A DNA stretch of 64,000 nucleotides. Origin: Pseudomonas sp. ICMP22404. Its GTDB lineage: Bacteria; Pseudomonadota; Gammaproteobacteria; Pseudomonadales; Pseudomonadaceae. This document shows positions 41,391 to 50,104 of this stretch, piece by piece. Within the stretch, counting starts at the first letter, position 1. Each line of letters opens with the position of its first letter. The notes below the pieces were generated by a model. It ran no database searches and was not told the origin of the DNA. It saw only the letters and a program-made list of their open reading frames with translations. A program made the translations under genes and the position numbers. The DNA is taken from positions 1-64,000 of the forward strand of contig NZ_VCNG01000010.1 in NCBI RefSeq assembly GCF_006227205.1. The letters are read 5' to 3'.

Positions 41391-44342
41391 ATGCCCAGCG
41401 CGCCGCGTCCGGAACAACGTCGGTTCCCCCTGCACGTCCACATCAGCGTGATGTTCACTCTGCTTCTGTTGCTGACTGGTGTGGTACTGGGGGTCTTCAA
41501 CTACCGGCAGACGACGCAGATCATCCTGTCCAGCAGTGAAAAGCTGTTCAACCGAATTGAACAGGACGTGCGCCTGGACCTGTACGACACCTACGAACCG
41601 ATCCGCCACGTGTTGAGCCTGCTGGCCGACTATCCCGCGACACAGGCATCCAACGTGGACCAACGCCTGGCCCTGTTAGGGCCCTTCAGCCAGGCGCTGC
41701 GAGACAACCCGAACCTGGCTTCGTTGTATCTGGGCGATAGCAACGGTGACTTCCTGATGGTCCGGCCGCTACGCACCGAGGCACTGAAGACCGCCTTGAA
41801 AGCGCCTGCCAACGCGTTTTATCAGGTCTGGACCGTGGAACGCGCAAACCCTGAAGGCCCGATCCGCTCCCAGTCATTGTTCTACGACCAGGCGCTGGTG
41901 CTCATCGGTCGCCAGGACAACCCCGGTGACACCTTCGATCCACGCCGCCGAAGCTGGTTTCGCAGCGCGCTGGAAACGGCCGGCCAGATCACCACCGAGC
42001 CCTACGTGTTCTTCTCCACCCACGACATCGGTACCACCCTCGCCCGACGTAGCGGCGACCAGGCGGTCATCGGTGCCGACCTGACCCTGGCGGCTCTTTC
42101 CCAGACCCTTGCCAAGCACAAGGTCACCACCGACACCGAGATCGTGCTGCTCGACCCTCTTGGCAATGCGGTGGGCTACCCCGACAGCAACCGCTTACTC
42201 ACCGATACCCACTCGGCACGCCTGATCAAGGCCCGCGACCTCAATCCGGCCATCGCCGCCGTGCTGGACGCGCGCAGTGATGCCTCACGCCTGGAGGTGG
42301 CTGGACGTCGATGGATCGTTTCCCGCAGCCATATGGAGGAAGGCGGTCCCCAGGGCCTGGAACTGGCGTTGCTGGTCCCGGAAGATGAACTGCTGGTCGA
42401 CGCCTATCGCATGCGCTGGCAAGGCGCGCTGATTACCCTCGCCACCCTGCTGCTGTGCCTGCCCCTGGGCTGGCTGACCTCCAGGATACTGGTCAAGCCT
42501 CTGGACGCGCTGGTGCAAGAGGCCGATGCCATTCGCAGCTTCGATTTCCATTACCCGATGGCCCGCCGCTCCCTGGTGCTGGAGGTCGATCAGCTGAGCC
42601 TCTCGATGGCCCGGATGAAAGAGACCCTGGCAAGCTTCTTCGAAATTACCGCCAGCCTGCGCGCCGAAACCCGCTTCGCCCCGCTGCTGGAGCGGGTGCT
42701 GTTCGAGACCGTGAACATCGGTCAGGCCCAAGCCGGCCTGATCTACCTGCGCGAGAACGACAGCGATCAGATGAAACCCTATGGGTTGGTGATCGAGCAG
42801 ACCCCACAGGACCTGGGCGCTTTCCAGTTGCAGCGCCATGCGCTGAGCAGCAACGACAGCCCTCCATGGCTCCAGCAACTGGCTGTCTCGGATAACCTCG
42901 TCACTTCCCTGGGTTTCGAGCAGGCGGGTGACCTGCAAGGCGTCCTGCGGGCATTGGACGCTCCACGCGTGCACCTGATCGGCATCCGTCTGCGCAATCG
43001 TCATCAGGAAACCGTGGGTATCCTGGTGCTGTTGATCAACGACAGCGGCACCGAGGCCGACCTGGAAAAACTGCAACCGGACCGCATCGCGTTCCTGCAG
43101 GCCGTGTCCGGTGCCGCTACCGTGAGCATCGAAAGCCAGCGCCTGCAGGCCAGGCAAAAACAATTGCTGGATTCGTTCATTCAACTGCTGGCCGGTGCCA
43201 TCGATGCCAAGAGCCCTTACACCGGTGGCCATTGCCAGCGAGTGCCAGTCCTGACGCTGATGCTCGCCCAGGCCGCCGCCACCAGCCAGACACCGGCGTT
43301 CAAGGCCTACCGACCGACGGAAGATGAGTGGGAAGCCCTGCACATCGCTGCCTGGCTGCATGATTGCGGAAAAGTCACCACTCCCGAGTACGTGGTGGAC
43401 AAAGCCACCAAACTGGAAACCCTGAACGACCGCATCCACGAAATCCGCACCCGTTTCGAAGTGCTGAAACGCGACGCCTGGATCGATTACTGGCAGGCCC
43501 TGGCAATGGGTGGCGAGCCGTCCTCCCTGGCGCAGTCACGGGATGCGGCGCTGGCCAGCCTCGACGACGACTTTGCCTTCGTCGCCCACTGCAACCTGGG
43601 CGCTGAAGCCATGGCCGACGCCGACCTGCAACGCCTGCAACGCATTGCCCAACGTCCGTGGACCCGGACCCTCGATGATCGCCTGGGGGTTTCCTGGGAA
43701 GAAAACCGACGCCAGGCGCGCTCGCCCAAGCCAACGCTTCCGGTCTCGGAACCGTTGCTGGCCGACAAACCCGAGCATCTGTTCGAGCACCACGATGCCG
43801 AATTGATCCCGGCAGACAACCCGTGGGGCTTCCAGCTGGACGTCCCGCCATGGAAATACAACCGTGGCGAACTCTACAACCTCAGCATCAGGCGGGGCAC
43901 ACTGACCCGTGAAGAGCGTTACGTGATCAATCACCACATGGTGCAAACGATCCTGATGCTCAGCCAGTTGCCCTTCCCCAGCCATCTGGAAAATGTCGCG
44001 GAAATCGCCGGGGGGCATCATGAGAAAATGGACGGTACCGGCTACCCCAAGCGGCTCAAGCGCGAGCAGATGAGCCTGCCGGCACGCATGATGGCGATTG
44101 CGGACATTTTCGAAGCACTGACCGCGGCCGACCGCCCCTACAAGAAAGCCAAGAAACTGAGCGAAGCCCTGGGCATCATGGCCACCATGTGCCGTGAGGC
44201 CCACATCGACCCCGAGCTGTTCGGGCTGTTCATCGATGAACAGATCTACCTGAGCTACGCCAACCAGTTTCTCGATCCGCAGCAGATCGATGACGTCGAC
44301 GCGGACAGCCTGTTGGCCCAGGCGGGATTGCGGTCATGCTGA
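41391..44342 (+). CDS. HD-GYP domain protein with dCache, HAMP and GAF domains
   Basis: 983-aa membrane receptor. Order: membrane helix (FTLLLLLTGVVLGVFNY), periplasmic dCache-like sensor (about 45-340), second helix (ALITLATLLLCLPLGWL), HAMP (about 365-415), GAF (about 420-590), and an HD-GYP domain with GGHCQRV, WLHDCGK (near 660) and GGHHEKMDGTGYP (near 880). HD-GYP proteins hydrolyse c-di-GMP; HD and GYP residues are intact. The halves are separated by an extra segment of about 160 residues. GGAGG precedes the ATG. Acting just after rocS2 suggests a link to surface-lifestyle control (inference). Confidence 0.9.
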   Translation: MPSAPRPEQRRFPLHVHISVMFTLLLLLTGVVLGVFNYRQTTQIILSSSEKLFNRIEQDVRLDLYDTYEPIRHVLSLLADYPATQASNVDQRLALLGPFSQALRDNPNLASLYLGDSNGDFLMVRPLRTEALKTALKAPANAFYQVWTVERANPEGPIRSQSLFYDQALVLIGRQDNPGDTFDPRRRSWFRSALETAGQITTEPYVFFSTHDIGTTLARRSGDQAVIGADLTLAALSQTLAKHKVTTDTEIVLLDPLGNAVGYPDSNRLLTDTHSARLIKARDLNPAIAAVLDARSDASRLEVAGRRWIVSRSHMEEGGPQGLELALLVPEDELLVDAYRMRWQGALITLATLLLCLPLGWLTSRILVKPLDALVQEADAIRSFDFHYPMARRSLVLEVDQLSLSMARMKETLASFFEITASLRAETRFAPLLERVLFETVNIGQAQAGLIYLRENDSDQMKPYGLVIEQTPQDLGAFQLQRHALSSNDSPPWLQQLAVSDNLVTSLGFEQAGDLQGVLRALDAPRVHLIGIRLRNRHQETVGILVLLINDSGTEADLEKLQPDRIAFLQAVSGAATVSIESQRLQARQKQLLDSFIQLLAGAIDAKSPYTGGHCQRVPVLTLMLAQAAATSQTPAFKAYRPTEDEWEALHIAAWLHDCGKVTTPEYVVDKATKLETLNDRIHEIRTRFEVLKRDAWIDYWQALAMGGEPSSLAQSRDAALASLDDDFAFVAHCNLGAEAMADADLQRLQRIAQRPWTRTLDDRLGVSWEENRRQARSPKPTLPVSEPLLADKPEHLFEHHDAELIPADNPWGFQLDVPPWKYNRGELYNLSIRRGTLTREERYVINHHMVQTILMLSQLPFPSHLENVAEIAGGHHEKMDGTGYPKRLKREQMSLPARMMAIADIFEALTAADRPYKKAKKLSEALGIMATMCREAHIDPELFGLFIDEQIYLSYANQFLDPQQIDDVDADSLLAQAGLRSC

Positions 44343-44357
44343 TCATGCCGCAATCCC

Positions 44358-44446
44358 TGTGGGAGCGAGCCTGCTCGCGATCGGTGGCTCAGTTGAAAAC
44401 GATGTCGACCATGCCGCCGCCATCGCGGGGAAGCCTTGCTCCCACT
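44358..44446. repeat. REP doublet (right half degenerate)
   Basis: TGTGGGAGCGAGCCTGCTCGCGA faces a weaker ATCGCGGGGAAGCCTTGCTCCCAC between the convergent HD-GYP and msrC genes. Confidence 0.8.
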
Positions 44447-44461
44447 GAAGTTCCTGCCCAT

Positions 44462-44944
44462 TCAGCAATCGGTCAAACGCAGGAAAATCTCCGCCAATTG
44501 CTCGATGCCCGCCTGGTCACGTTCGCTGAAGCGCGCCAGCTTCGGGCTGTCCAGGTCGAGCACGCCAATCAGTCGCCCGTCCTTGATCAGCGGTACCACC
44601 AACTCGCTGTTCGACGCGCTGTCGCAGGCAATGTGGCCGGGAAAAGCATGGACATCCTCGACACGTTGGGTCTGGCCGCTCGCGGCTGCAGCGCCGCAAA
44701 CACCCCGCCCGAAAGGAATCCGCACACAGGCGATCTGGCCCTGGAACGGACCCAGCACCAGTTCCTCGTTGCGATTGAGGTAAAAACCGGCCCAGTTCAA
44801 ATCGTCCAGCTGACTGAACAGGAAAGCCGAAAACTGCGCGGCGTTGGCGATGAAATCGCGCTCATCCGCCAGCAGGGACTCCAGTTGTGCCGATAACAAG
44901 CCGTAGCCGTCGAGGCCTAGGCCCGTGCTCTTCAAATCGATCAT
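44462..44944 (-). CDS. msrC: Free methionine-(R)-sulfoxide reductase (GAF domain)
   Basis: fRMsr-type GAF protein of 160 aa, which reduces free Met-R-sulfoxide. Family marks are NWAGFYLNRNEELVLGPFQG, the cysteine motifs IACVRIPFGRGVCG and HIACDSASNSE, and VPLIKDGRLIGVLDLDSP. The three catalytic and resolving cysteines are present. Its ATG overlaps the stop of the DUF815 ATPase gene (ATGA), so the two are co-translated. Confidence 0.93.
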   Translation of the reverse strand: MIDLKSTGLGLDGYGLLSAQLESLLADERDFIANAAQFSAFLFSQLDDLNWAGFYLNRNEELVLGPFQGQIACVRIPFGRGVCGAAAASGQTQRVEDVHAFPGHIACDSASNSELVVPLIKDGRLIGVLDLDSPKLARFSERDQAGIEQLAEIFLRLTDC

Positions 44945-45831
44945 GCCTTGTGCTCCAGAAGTTTCAGGCCCACCCAATAACGGGCAAACTGATAGGCGCA
45001 ACGGCCGTTGCGGTTGCCGCGTCCGGTGGCCCAGCGTACCGCCAGCACGTCCAGCGCCTCGTCACGCTGCCAGGCCAGCCCGGCCTTCGCCGCCAGCTCG
45101 CCGATCCAGTGTTCCACCACGTTGAGGAAATGCTCCTGGGTAAACGGATAGAACGACAGCCACAACCCGAAACGGTCGGACAACGCGATCTTGTCCTCCA
45201 CGGCTTCACTGGGATGAAGTTCGCCGTCGACCCGTTTCCAGTTCTCGTTGTCGCTTTCCTTCTCCGGCACCAGGTGACGGCGGTTCGACGTGGCGTACAA
45301 CAACACGTTGTCCGGCGCCTGTTCGAGGGAACCGTCCAGCACACTTTTAAGCACGCGGTAATCACCCTCACCGGATTCGAACGACAGGTCATCGCAGAAC
45401 AACACGAAGCGCTGGGGCAACCTGGCGATCTGCTCGACCACTCGGGGCAAGTCGGCCAGGTGATCGCGCTCGATCTCGATCAACCGCAGGCCATCTCCGG
45501 CATGCTCGGCCAGCAAGGCACGCACCAGGGACGACTTGCCCGTTCCCCGCGAGCCCCAGAGCAACGCATGGTTGGCCGGCATGCCGTCGATGAACTGCCG
45601 GGTGTTGCGGCCCAGTTGCTCGACCTGGCGGTCGACGCCGATAAGGTCCGACAGGCGCATGTCGAGGCTGACCTGCAGCGGCAGCAGATAGCCGCTGCGT
45701 CCGTCGCGCTGCCAGCGGGCAGCCAAGGTCACCGTCCAGTCGATGGCGGGCCGGGGAGCGGGCAACAGGGGCTCGATGCGGGCCAGAACGGCATCGGCGC
45801 GCTCAAGAAAAGCATTCAATCGGGCGTCCAC
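44941..45831 (-). CDS. DUF815-family AAA-like ATPase
   Basis: Predicted ATPase of 296 aa. Walker A is WGSRGTGKSSLVRALL (about residue 94), the Walker B-like strand is FVLFCDDLSFE, and a sensor segment LLYATSNRRHLVPEKE follows; these mark DUF815. The preferred start is GTG 45831, giving (V)DARLNAFLERADAVL, with GGAG five bases upstream; 30 codons upstream are open without support. The role is unknown. It is coupled to msrC and lies divergent from sagS. Confidence 0.88.
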   Translation of the reverse strand: MDARLNAFLERADAVLARIEPLLPAPRPAIDWTVTLAARWQRDGRSGYLLPLQVSLDMRLSDLIGVDRQVEQLGRNTRQFIDGMPANHALLWGSRGTGKSSLVRALLAEHAGDGLRLIEIERDHLADLPRVVEQIARLPQRFVLFCDDLSFESGEGDYRVLKSVLDGSLEQAPDNVLLYATSNRRHLVPEKESDNENWKRVDGELHPSEAVEDKIALSDRFGLWLSFYPFTQEHFLNVVEHWIGELAAKAGLAWQRDEALDVLAVRWATGRGNRNGRCAYQFARYWVGLKLLEHKA

Positions 45832-45979
45832 GTCTTCTCCTCGGACAAATTCACAGTAATGATGGCGCTGCCGCGCCGAAACGCCGTTTTCAAAGAGCGT
45901 TTCATCCCATCCAGCACACACCGGCCGCGCCGGTCTCCAGAGATGATCAGCTATGCTTGACCGGCGAAGGGAAACGTAA

Positions 45980-48316
45980 GTGGTTCACCATTCCATGGAC
46001 ATCAGATTCACCCAACGGCTGTCATACAAGCAGGCCCGACTGACCGTCCTGGTGGGCTTCGTGCTGGGCACTTTGCTCAGCCTGGTGCAGATAGGCATCG
46101 ATTATGCCAGCGAAGACGCGTCGATCAACCGCGAGATCCTGTCGTTACTGGAAATCAGCCACAACCCGGCCTCGCGCATCGCCTACAACATCGACGCCGA
46201 ACTGGCCCAGGAGCTGGCCCTGGGCTTGTTGCGCTCGCCCGCCATCATCGGCGCCGAGCTGGTCGACAACAACAATACCGTGCTGGCCGACGTCAAACGA
46301 CCCGAGCTGCAGAACAGTTACCGTTTCATCAGCGACTTTCTGTTTGGCGCCCAGCGCCGGTTCGAAGACCGCCTCTACCTGGATCATCTGCCCAACGAAT
46401 CCCTGGGCGTGCTGCGACTGGACGTCGACACCTATGCTTTCGGCAGTCGCTTCCTGCGTCGGGCCGAGGTCACATTGCTCAACGGGTTCGCTCGCAGCCT
46501 GATCCTGACCGGCCTGCTACTGGCCCTGTTCTACGTGATGCTGACCAAGCCCCTGGTACGGGTCATCCGCGAACTGAGCAGCCGCGACCCGGGCAGCAAC
46601 GAACAGAGCAGCCTGGAATGCCCTACCGGCCACCAATACGATGAAATCGGCGTACTGGTGTCGGTCGCCAACCAGCAGTTCGAAAACATTTCCACCGAAA
46701 TCCAGCAGCGGCGCATGGCGGAAAATCGCCTGACCGAATACCTGGCACAGTTGGAAAACATCGTCTCGGCCCGCACCGCCGAACTCAAGGCCATCAACGC
46801 CCGCCTCAGCCAGTCCAACGAAGAGCTGGAAGTGGCCAGGCGTACCGCCCTGGACATGGCCGAAGCACGCTCCGCGTTCCTGGCCAGCATGAGCCATGAG
46901 ATTCGCACACCGCTGAATGGCTTGCTGGGCATGATCGCCCTGTCCCTTGACGGCCCCTTGACCGCCGAACAACAGCAACAGCTCTCGATCGCCCATGACT
47001 CCGGCAAAGTGTTGGTCGAGCTGCTGAACGACATTCTCGACCTGTCGAAATTCGACGCCGGCCAACTGGAACTCGAACGCATTCCGTTCGATCTCGGCTC
47101 CCTGATCGAAGACACGGCCAACCTGCTTTCACAGAATGCCGCCCCCAGCGTCGAGCTGGCCTGCCTGATTGAACCGCAGTTCCCGGCGCAGGTGCTCGGC
47201 GACCCGACCCGGGTGCGCCAGATCGTCAGCAACCTGCTGTCCAATGCCCTCAAATTCACCCGCTTCGGCCGGGTCGATGTGCGATTGAGCGCTTATGAAG
47301 ACGGAGTGCGGATCGAGGTCTGCGATACTGGCATCGGCATTCCCCAGGATGCCCAGGCGAGAATCTTCCAGCCATTCACCCAGGCTGGCGCCGGCATTAC
47401 CCGTCAGTTCGGGGGCACCGGGCTGGGCCTGGCGCTGACCAACAACCTCTGCGAAGCCATGCAGGGCCGCTTGACGATCAGCTCCGAAGCCGGTTTCGGC
47501 AGCCAGTTCTGCGCCGACCTGCCCCTGCCCTGCCATACCCCGGCGGCGCCGGTCGAACCCTTGCGTGGCAATATCGTCGCCATTACCGCCAACAGCAGCG
47601 GACTGGCCGAGTTGCTGGACATGCTGCTGCCTACCTGGGGGTTGGACTACCTGAGACGCTCCGTGGATGACAATTTGCTGGGCCTCAAGCCTGATGTCCT
47701 GATTACCGACTGCCCTGAATGCCTGTTCAACTTGCGGCCAACCTTCAACGCACCGATCCTGCTCGTCACCGCCTACGGCAGCTTCATGCCCAGCGAACAG
47801 GCCGTCGCCCTGGCCCCCCTGCTCCAACAGGCCCGGCCACTGGCGCGTCATGCGCTGTATCAGATCCTGCGTCGTGCCCTGCAAAGCGAGACGACCATCA
47901 TCAATGACACGCAGATCGAGGCCCTACCGCCGTCCAGGCGCGCACGGGTGCTGCTGGTGGAAGACAATCCGGTTAATCAACTGGTCGCCAAAGGCATGCT
48001 GGTCAAGCTCGGCTGCGAAGTGATTGTCGCCGCCCATGGCGCCGAGGCCTTGGATCAACTCGAACAAAACACCTTCGACCTGGTGCTGATGGACTGCAAC
48101 ATGCCGGTGATGGACGGCTACGAAGCCAGTCGGCAAATTCGTCGCAGCGGTCGCTGGCCGGACTTGCCGATTGTCGCGCTGACGGCCAACGCCATGCCAG
48201 AAGAGCGGGAACGCTGCCGGGGTGCCGGCATGACCGATTACCTGTCCAAGCCATTCCGCCGCGAAGAACTGGCGGCGATGCTGGATCAATGGGTGCCGAC
48301 TACGTCAGCGCTTTGA
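45980..48316 (+). CDS. sagS: Hybrid sensor kinase SagS
   Basis: 778-aa membrane hybrid kinase. Two membrane helices (VLVGFVLGTLLSLVQIGI and LILTGLLLALFYVML) flank a periplasmic region (about 40-170). Then come a HAMP/coiled-coil, HisKA with SMSHEIRTPLNGLLGM (His near 303), HATPase (SNALKFTRFGR, GGTGLGLAL), and a C-terminal receiver with LLVEDN and D in LVLMDCNMPVMDG (near 703). In P. aeruginosa SagS controls surface attachment and biofilm tolerance through HptB and BfiSR. The symbol is supported by the neighbours ospR-gpx-msrB (PA2824-PA2827). GTG 45980 has AAGGG upstream; ATG 45995 is the alternative. Confidence 0.85.
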   Translation: MVHHSMDIRFTQRLSYKQARLTVLVGFVLGTLLSLVQIGIDYASEDASINREILSLLEISHNPASRIAYNIDAELAQELALGLLRSPAIIGAELVDNNNTVLADVKRPELQNSYRFISDFLFGAQRRFEDRLYLDHLPNESLGVLRLDVDTYAFGSRFLRRAEVTLLNGFARSLILTGLLLALFYVMLTKPLVRVIRELSSRDPGSNEQSSLECPTGHQYDEIGVLVSVANQQFENISTEIQQRRMAENRLTEYLAQLENIVSARTAELKAINARLSQSNEELEVARRTALDMAEARSAFLASMSHEIRTPLNGLLGMIALSLDGPLTAEQQQQLSIAHDSGKVLVELLNDILDLSKFDAGQLELERIPFDLGSLIEDTANLLSQNAAPSVELACLIEPQFPAQVLGDPTRVRQIVSNLLSNALKFTRFGRVDVRLSAYEDGVRIEVCDTGIGIPQDAQARIFQPFTQAGAGITRQFGGTGLGLALTNNLCEAMQGRLTISSEAGFGSQFCADLPLPCHTPAAPVEPLRGNIVAITANSSGLAELLDMLLPTWGLDYLRRSVDDNLLGLKPDVLITDCPECLFNLRPTFNAPILLVTAYGSFMPSEQAVALAPLLQQARPLARHALYQILRRALQSETTIINDTQIEALPPSRRARVLLVEDNPVNQLVAKGMLVKLGCEVIVAAHGAEALDQLEQNTFDLVLMDCNMPVMDGYEASRQIRRSGRWPDLPIVALTANAMPEERERCRGAGMTDYLSKPFRREELAAMLDQWVPTTSAL

Positions 48317-48761
48317 TCTGCCCCAGCAGATGATCGAGACCGTTACGCAGTTCCCCCAGGCGATCGAGATCAATCCCGCTGTCGCACAGCAGACGAGCCT
48401 TGAGGGGACCAACCTGCTCGCGCAACGCCAGACCCGCCGGCAGCAGGCTCAGGTGCACCTCCCGCTCGTCCCGGGCCGAACGCTGGCGCAGGACCAGGCC
48501 GAGTTGCTCCAAGCGCTTGAGCAGCGGCGTCAAGGTGCCGGAATCCAGCAGCAGCCGTTCACCCAGGGCCTTGACCGTGGGTTGTTCCGGCGCAGCGTCC
48601 TGCCACTCCCACAACACCAGCATCGCCAGGTATTGCGGGTAGGTCAGGCCGAGCTGGTCGAGCATCGGCTTGTAACCCCGGATCACCGCCCGTGAAGCGG
48701 CGTATAACTTGAAGCACAACTGGCTGTCGAGCTTCAGCGAATCGACGGGCACGTCGTTCAT
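48300..48761 (-). CDS. ospR: OspR, MarR-family peroxide-sensing repressor
   Basis: OhrR-like regulator of 153 aa. The sensing cysteine is Cys16 in DSQLCFKLYAASR, and the winged helix shows TPLLKRLEQLGLVLRQRSAR and DEREVHLSL. OspR in P. aeruginosa represses the adjacent glutathione peroxidase gene and itself and responds to oxidants. Here the gene follows gpx with ATGA overlap, and the operator-like palindrome lies upstream of gpx. Its 3' end overlaps sagS by 17 bp convergently. Confidence 0.92.
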   Translation of the reverse strand: MNDVPVDSLKLDSQLCFKLYAASRAVIRGYKPMLDQLGLTYPQYLAMLVLWEWQDAAPEQPTVKALGERLLLDSGTLTPLLKRLEQLGLVLRQRSARDEREVHLSLLPAGLALREQVGPLKARLLCDSGIDLDRLGELRNGLDHLLGQIKALT

Positions 48762-49243
48762 TTGAGCAGGGCTTCGATCTCTTGGGTCAGGTCCTGGGGT
48801 TTGGTAGTCGGGGCGAAACGCTTGACCACCTGACCGTCCTTGCCGACCAGGAACTTGGTGAAATTCCACTTGATGCCCTTGGACCCCAGCACGCCGGGCG
48901 CCCGCTGCTTGAGCTGGACAAACAGCGGATGGGCGTTGGCACCGTTGACCTCGATTTTCTTGAACAGCGGAAAACTCACGCCAAAATTCAGCTCGCAGAA
49001 CTCGGAAATCGCCCCTTCATTGCCCGGTTCCTGTTTGCCGAACTGGTTGCAGGGAAAGCCCAACACCACCAGGCCCTGATCCTTGTAGGTCTGCCACAAC
49101 TGCTCAAGCCCCTTGTACTGCGGGGTGAAACCGCACTGACTGGCGGTGTTGACCACCAGCACGGCCTTGCCGGCGAAATCGGCCAGGGTCTTTTGCTCAC
49201 CCTTGATGGTGGTGCAGGGAATACTCAGCAGATTGTCGCTCAT
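48758..49243 (-). CDS. gpx: Thiol (glutathione-type) peroxidase
   Basis: Glutathione-peroxidase-family enzyme of 161 aa. The peroxidatic cysteine lies in VVNTASQCGFTPQYKGLE, the second conserved motif is LGFPCNQFGKQEPG and the third is KWNFTKFLVGKDG. Cysteine, glutamine and tryptophan of the catalytic set are present; bacterial members usually use thioredoxin rather than glutathione. GGAG precedes the ATG at 49243. Expected to be repressed by OspR. Confidence 0.95.
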   Translation of the reverse strand: MSDNLLSIPCTTIKGEQKTLADFAGKAVLVVNTASQCGFTPQYKGLEQLWQTYKDQGLVVLGFPCNQFGKQEPGNEGAISEFCELNFGVSFPLFKKIEVNGANAHPLFVQLKQRAPGVLGSKGIKWNFTKFLVGKDGQVVKRFAPTTKPQDLTQEIEALLK

Positions 49244-49286
49244 GGCAAGGCTCCTTGGTAATGGGACTGGCGTGCAAGATAGCGAG

Positions 49287-49309
49287 CAATTCAATTGTGT
49301 GCAATTTAA
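49287..49309. promoter_or_regulatory. Candidate OspR operator
   Basis: CAATT-C-AATTG (49287-49297) is a perfect palindrome followed by TTGTGTGCAATTTAATT, in an AT-rich stretch 44 bp upstream of gpx. AATTGnnnnCAATT-like sequences are typical of OhrR/MarR targets. Confidence 0.6.
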
Positions 49310-49344
49310 TTATCCAGCCACCTCCATAGGCCCTGACACAAACC

Positions 49345-49488
49345 TGTGGCGAGGGGATTTATCCCCGCTGGGCTGCGCAGCAGCCCAAGGAGGGATGCAT
49401 CGGCCTGATCTTTCAGGTAGACGCCTATTGGAGCTGCTACGCAGCCCAGCGGGGCGGTGCGACGTTTCGCTAAATCCCCTCGCCACAG
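49345..49488. repeat. Long inverted repeat (TGTGGCGAGGGGATTTATCC type)
   Basis: TGTGGCGAGGGGATTTATCC with CCGCTGGGCTGCG at the left pairs with CGCAGCCCAGCGGGG and AAATCCCCTCGCCACA at the right. A related copy lies at 56337-56440. This is a second repeat family, distinct from the REP doublets. Confidence 0.85.
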
Positions 49489-49490
49489 AT

Positions 49491-49886
49491 CTACTCTCGT
49501 GGAACGAGATCCAGGCACACCGAGTTGATGCAATACCGCAAGCCCGTGGGCGGCGGGCCGTCGGGAAATACATGACCCAGGTGGGCATCACACTTGGCGC
49601 AGACCACTTCGGTGCGGATCATGCCGTGACTGACATCCCGCACCTCCACCACCGCGCTGCCCTCGATGGGCGCGTAGAAACTCGGCCAGCCGCAACCGGA
49701 ATCGAATTTGGTCTGCGAATCGAAAAGCGGCTCGTTGCAGCAGATGCAGTGGTACACACCGTCGGTCTTGGTGCCGTTGTATTTACCCGAGAACGGCCGT
49801 TCGGTGCCCTTCAACCGACAGACGTTGTATTGCTCCGGGTCGAGCATGGCGCGCCATTCCTCAAGGGTTTTCTCCAACTTTTCCAT
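49491..49886 (-). CDS. msrB: Peptide methionine-(R)-S-oxide reductase MsrB
   Basis: Repairs Met-R-sulfoxide in proteins. The 131-aa enzyme has two zinc CxxC pairs (YHCICCNEPLF and VCAKCDAHLG), the GCGWPSF motif and the catalytic cysteine in RYCINSVCLDL. The ATG at 49886 is set by homology (MEKLEKTLEEWRAML). The stop sits just right of an inverted repeat. Third gene of the oxidative-repair group around sagS. Confidence 0.96.
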   Translation of the reverse strand: MEKLEKTLEEWRAMLDPEQYNVCRLKGTERPFSGKYNGTKTDGVYHCICCNEPLFDSQTKFDSGCGWPSFYAPIEGSAVVEVRDVSHGMIRTEVVCAKCDAHLGHVFPDGPPPTGLRYCINSVCLDLVPRE

Positions 49887-50104
49887 CGTCCCACCTCGGC
49901 AATTGAAAAAGCCCGATCCGACGCTTTTCCGCGGGTCGGGCGGCACGTATGATTGCGCCTCGTCAGCGCCAGTCTGGCAGTCGCGCCATGGGGATTCAAA
50001 CGGATTGTGACGTCCATGCCATGTCAGGCTCGCCACAGACGCAGGATCACCAGCACGGCCGTTCACACGCCGCCTGGATCGTTCATCTTCGGGAACACAT
50101 CGCC

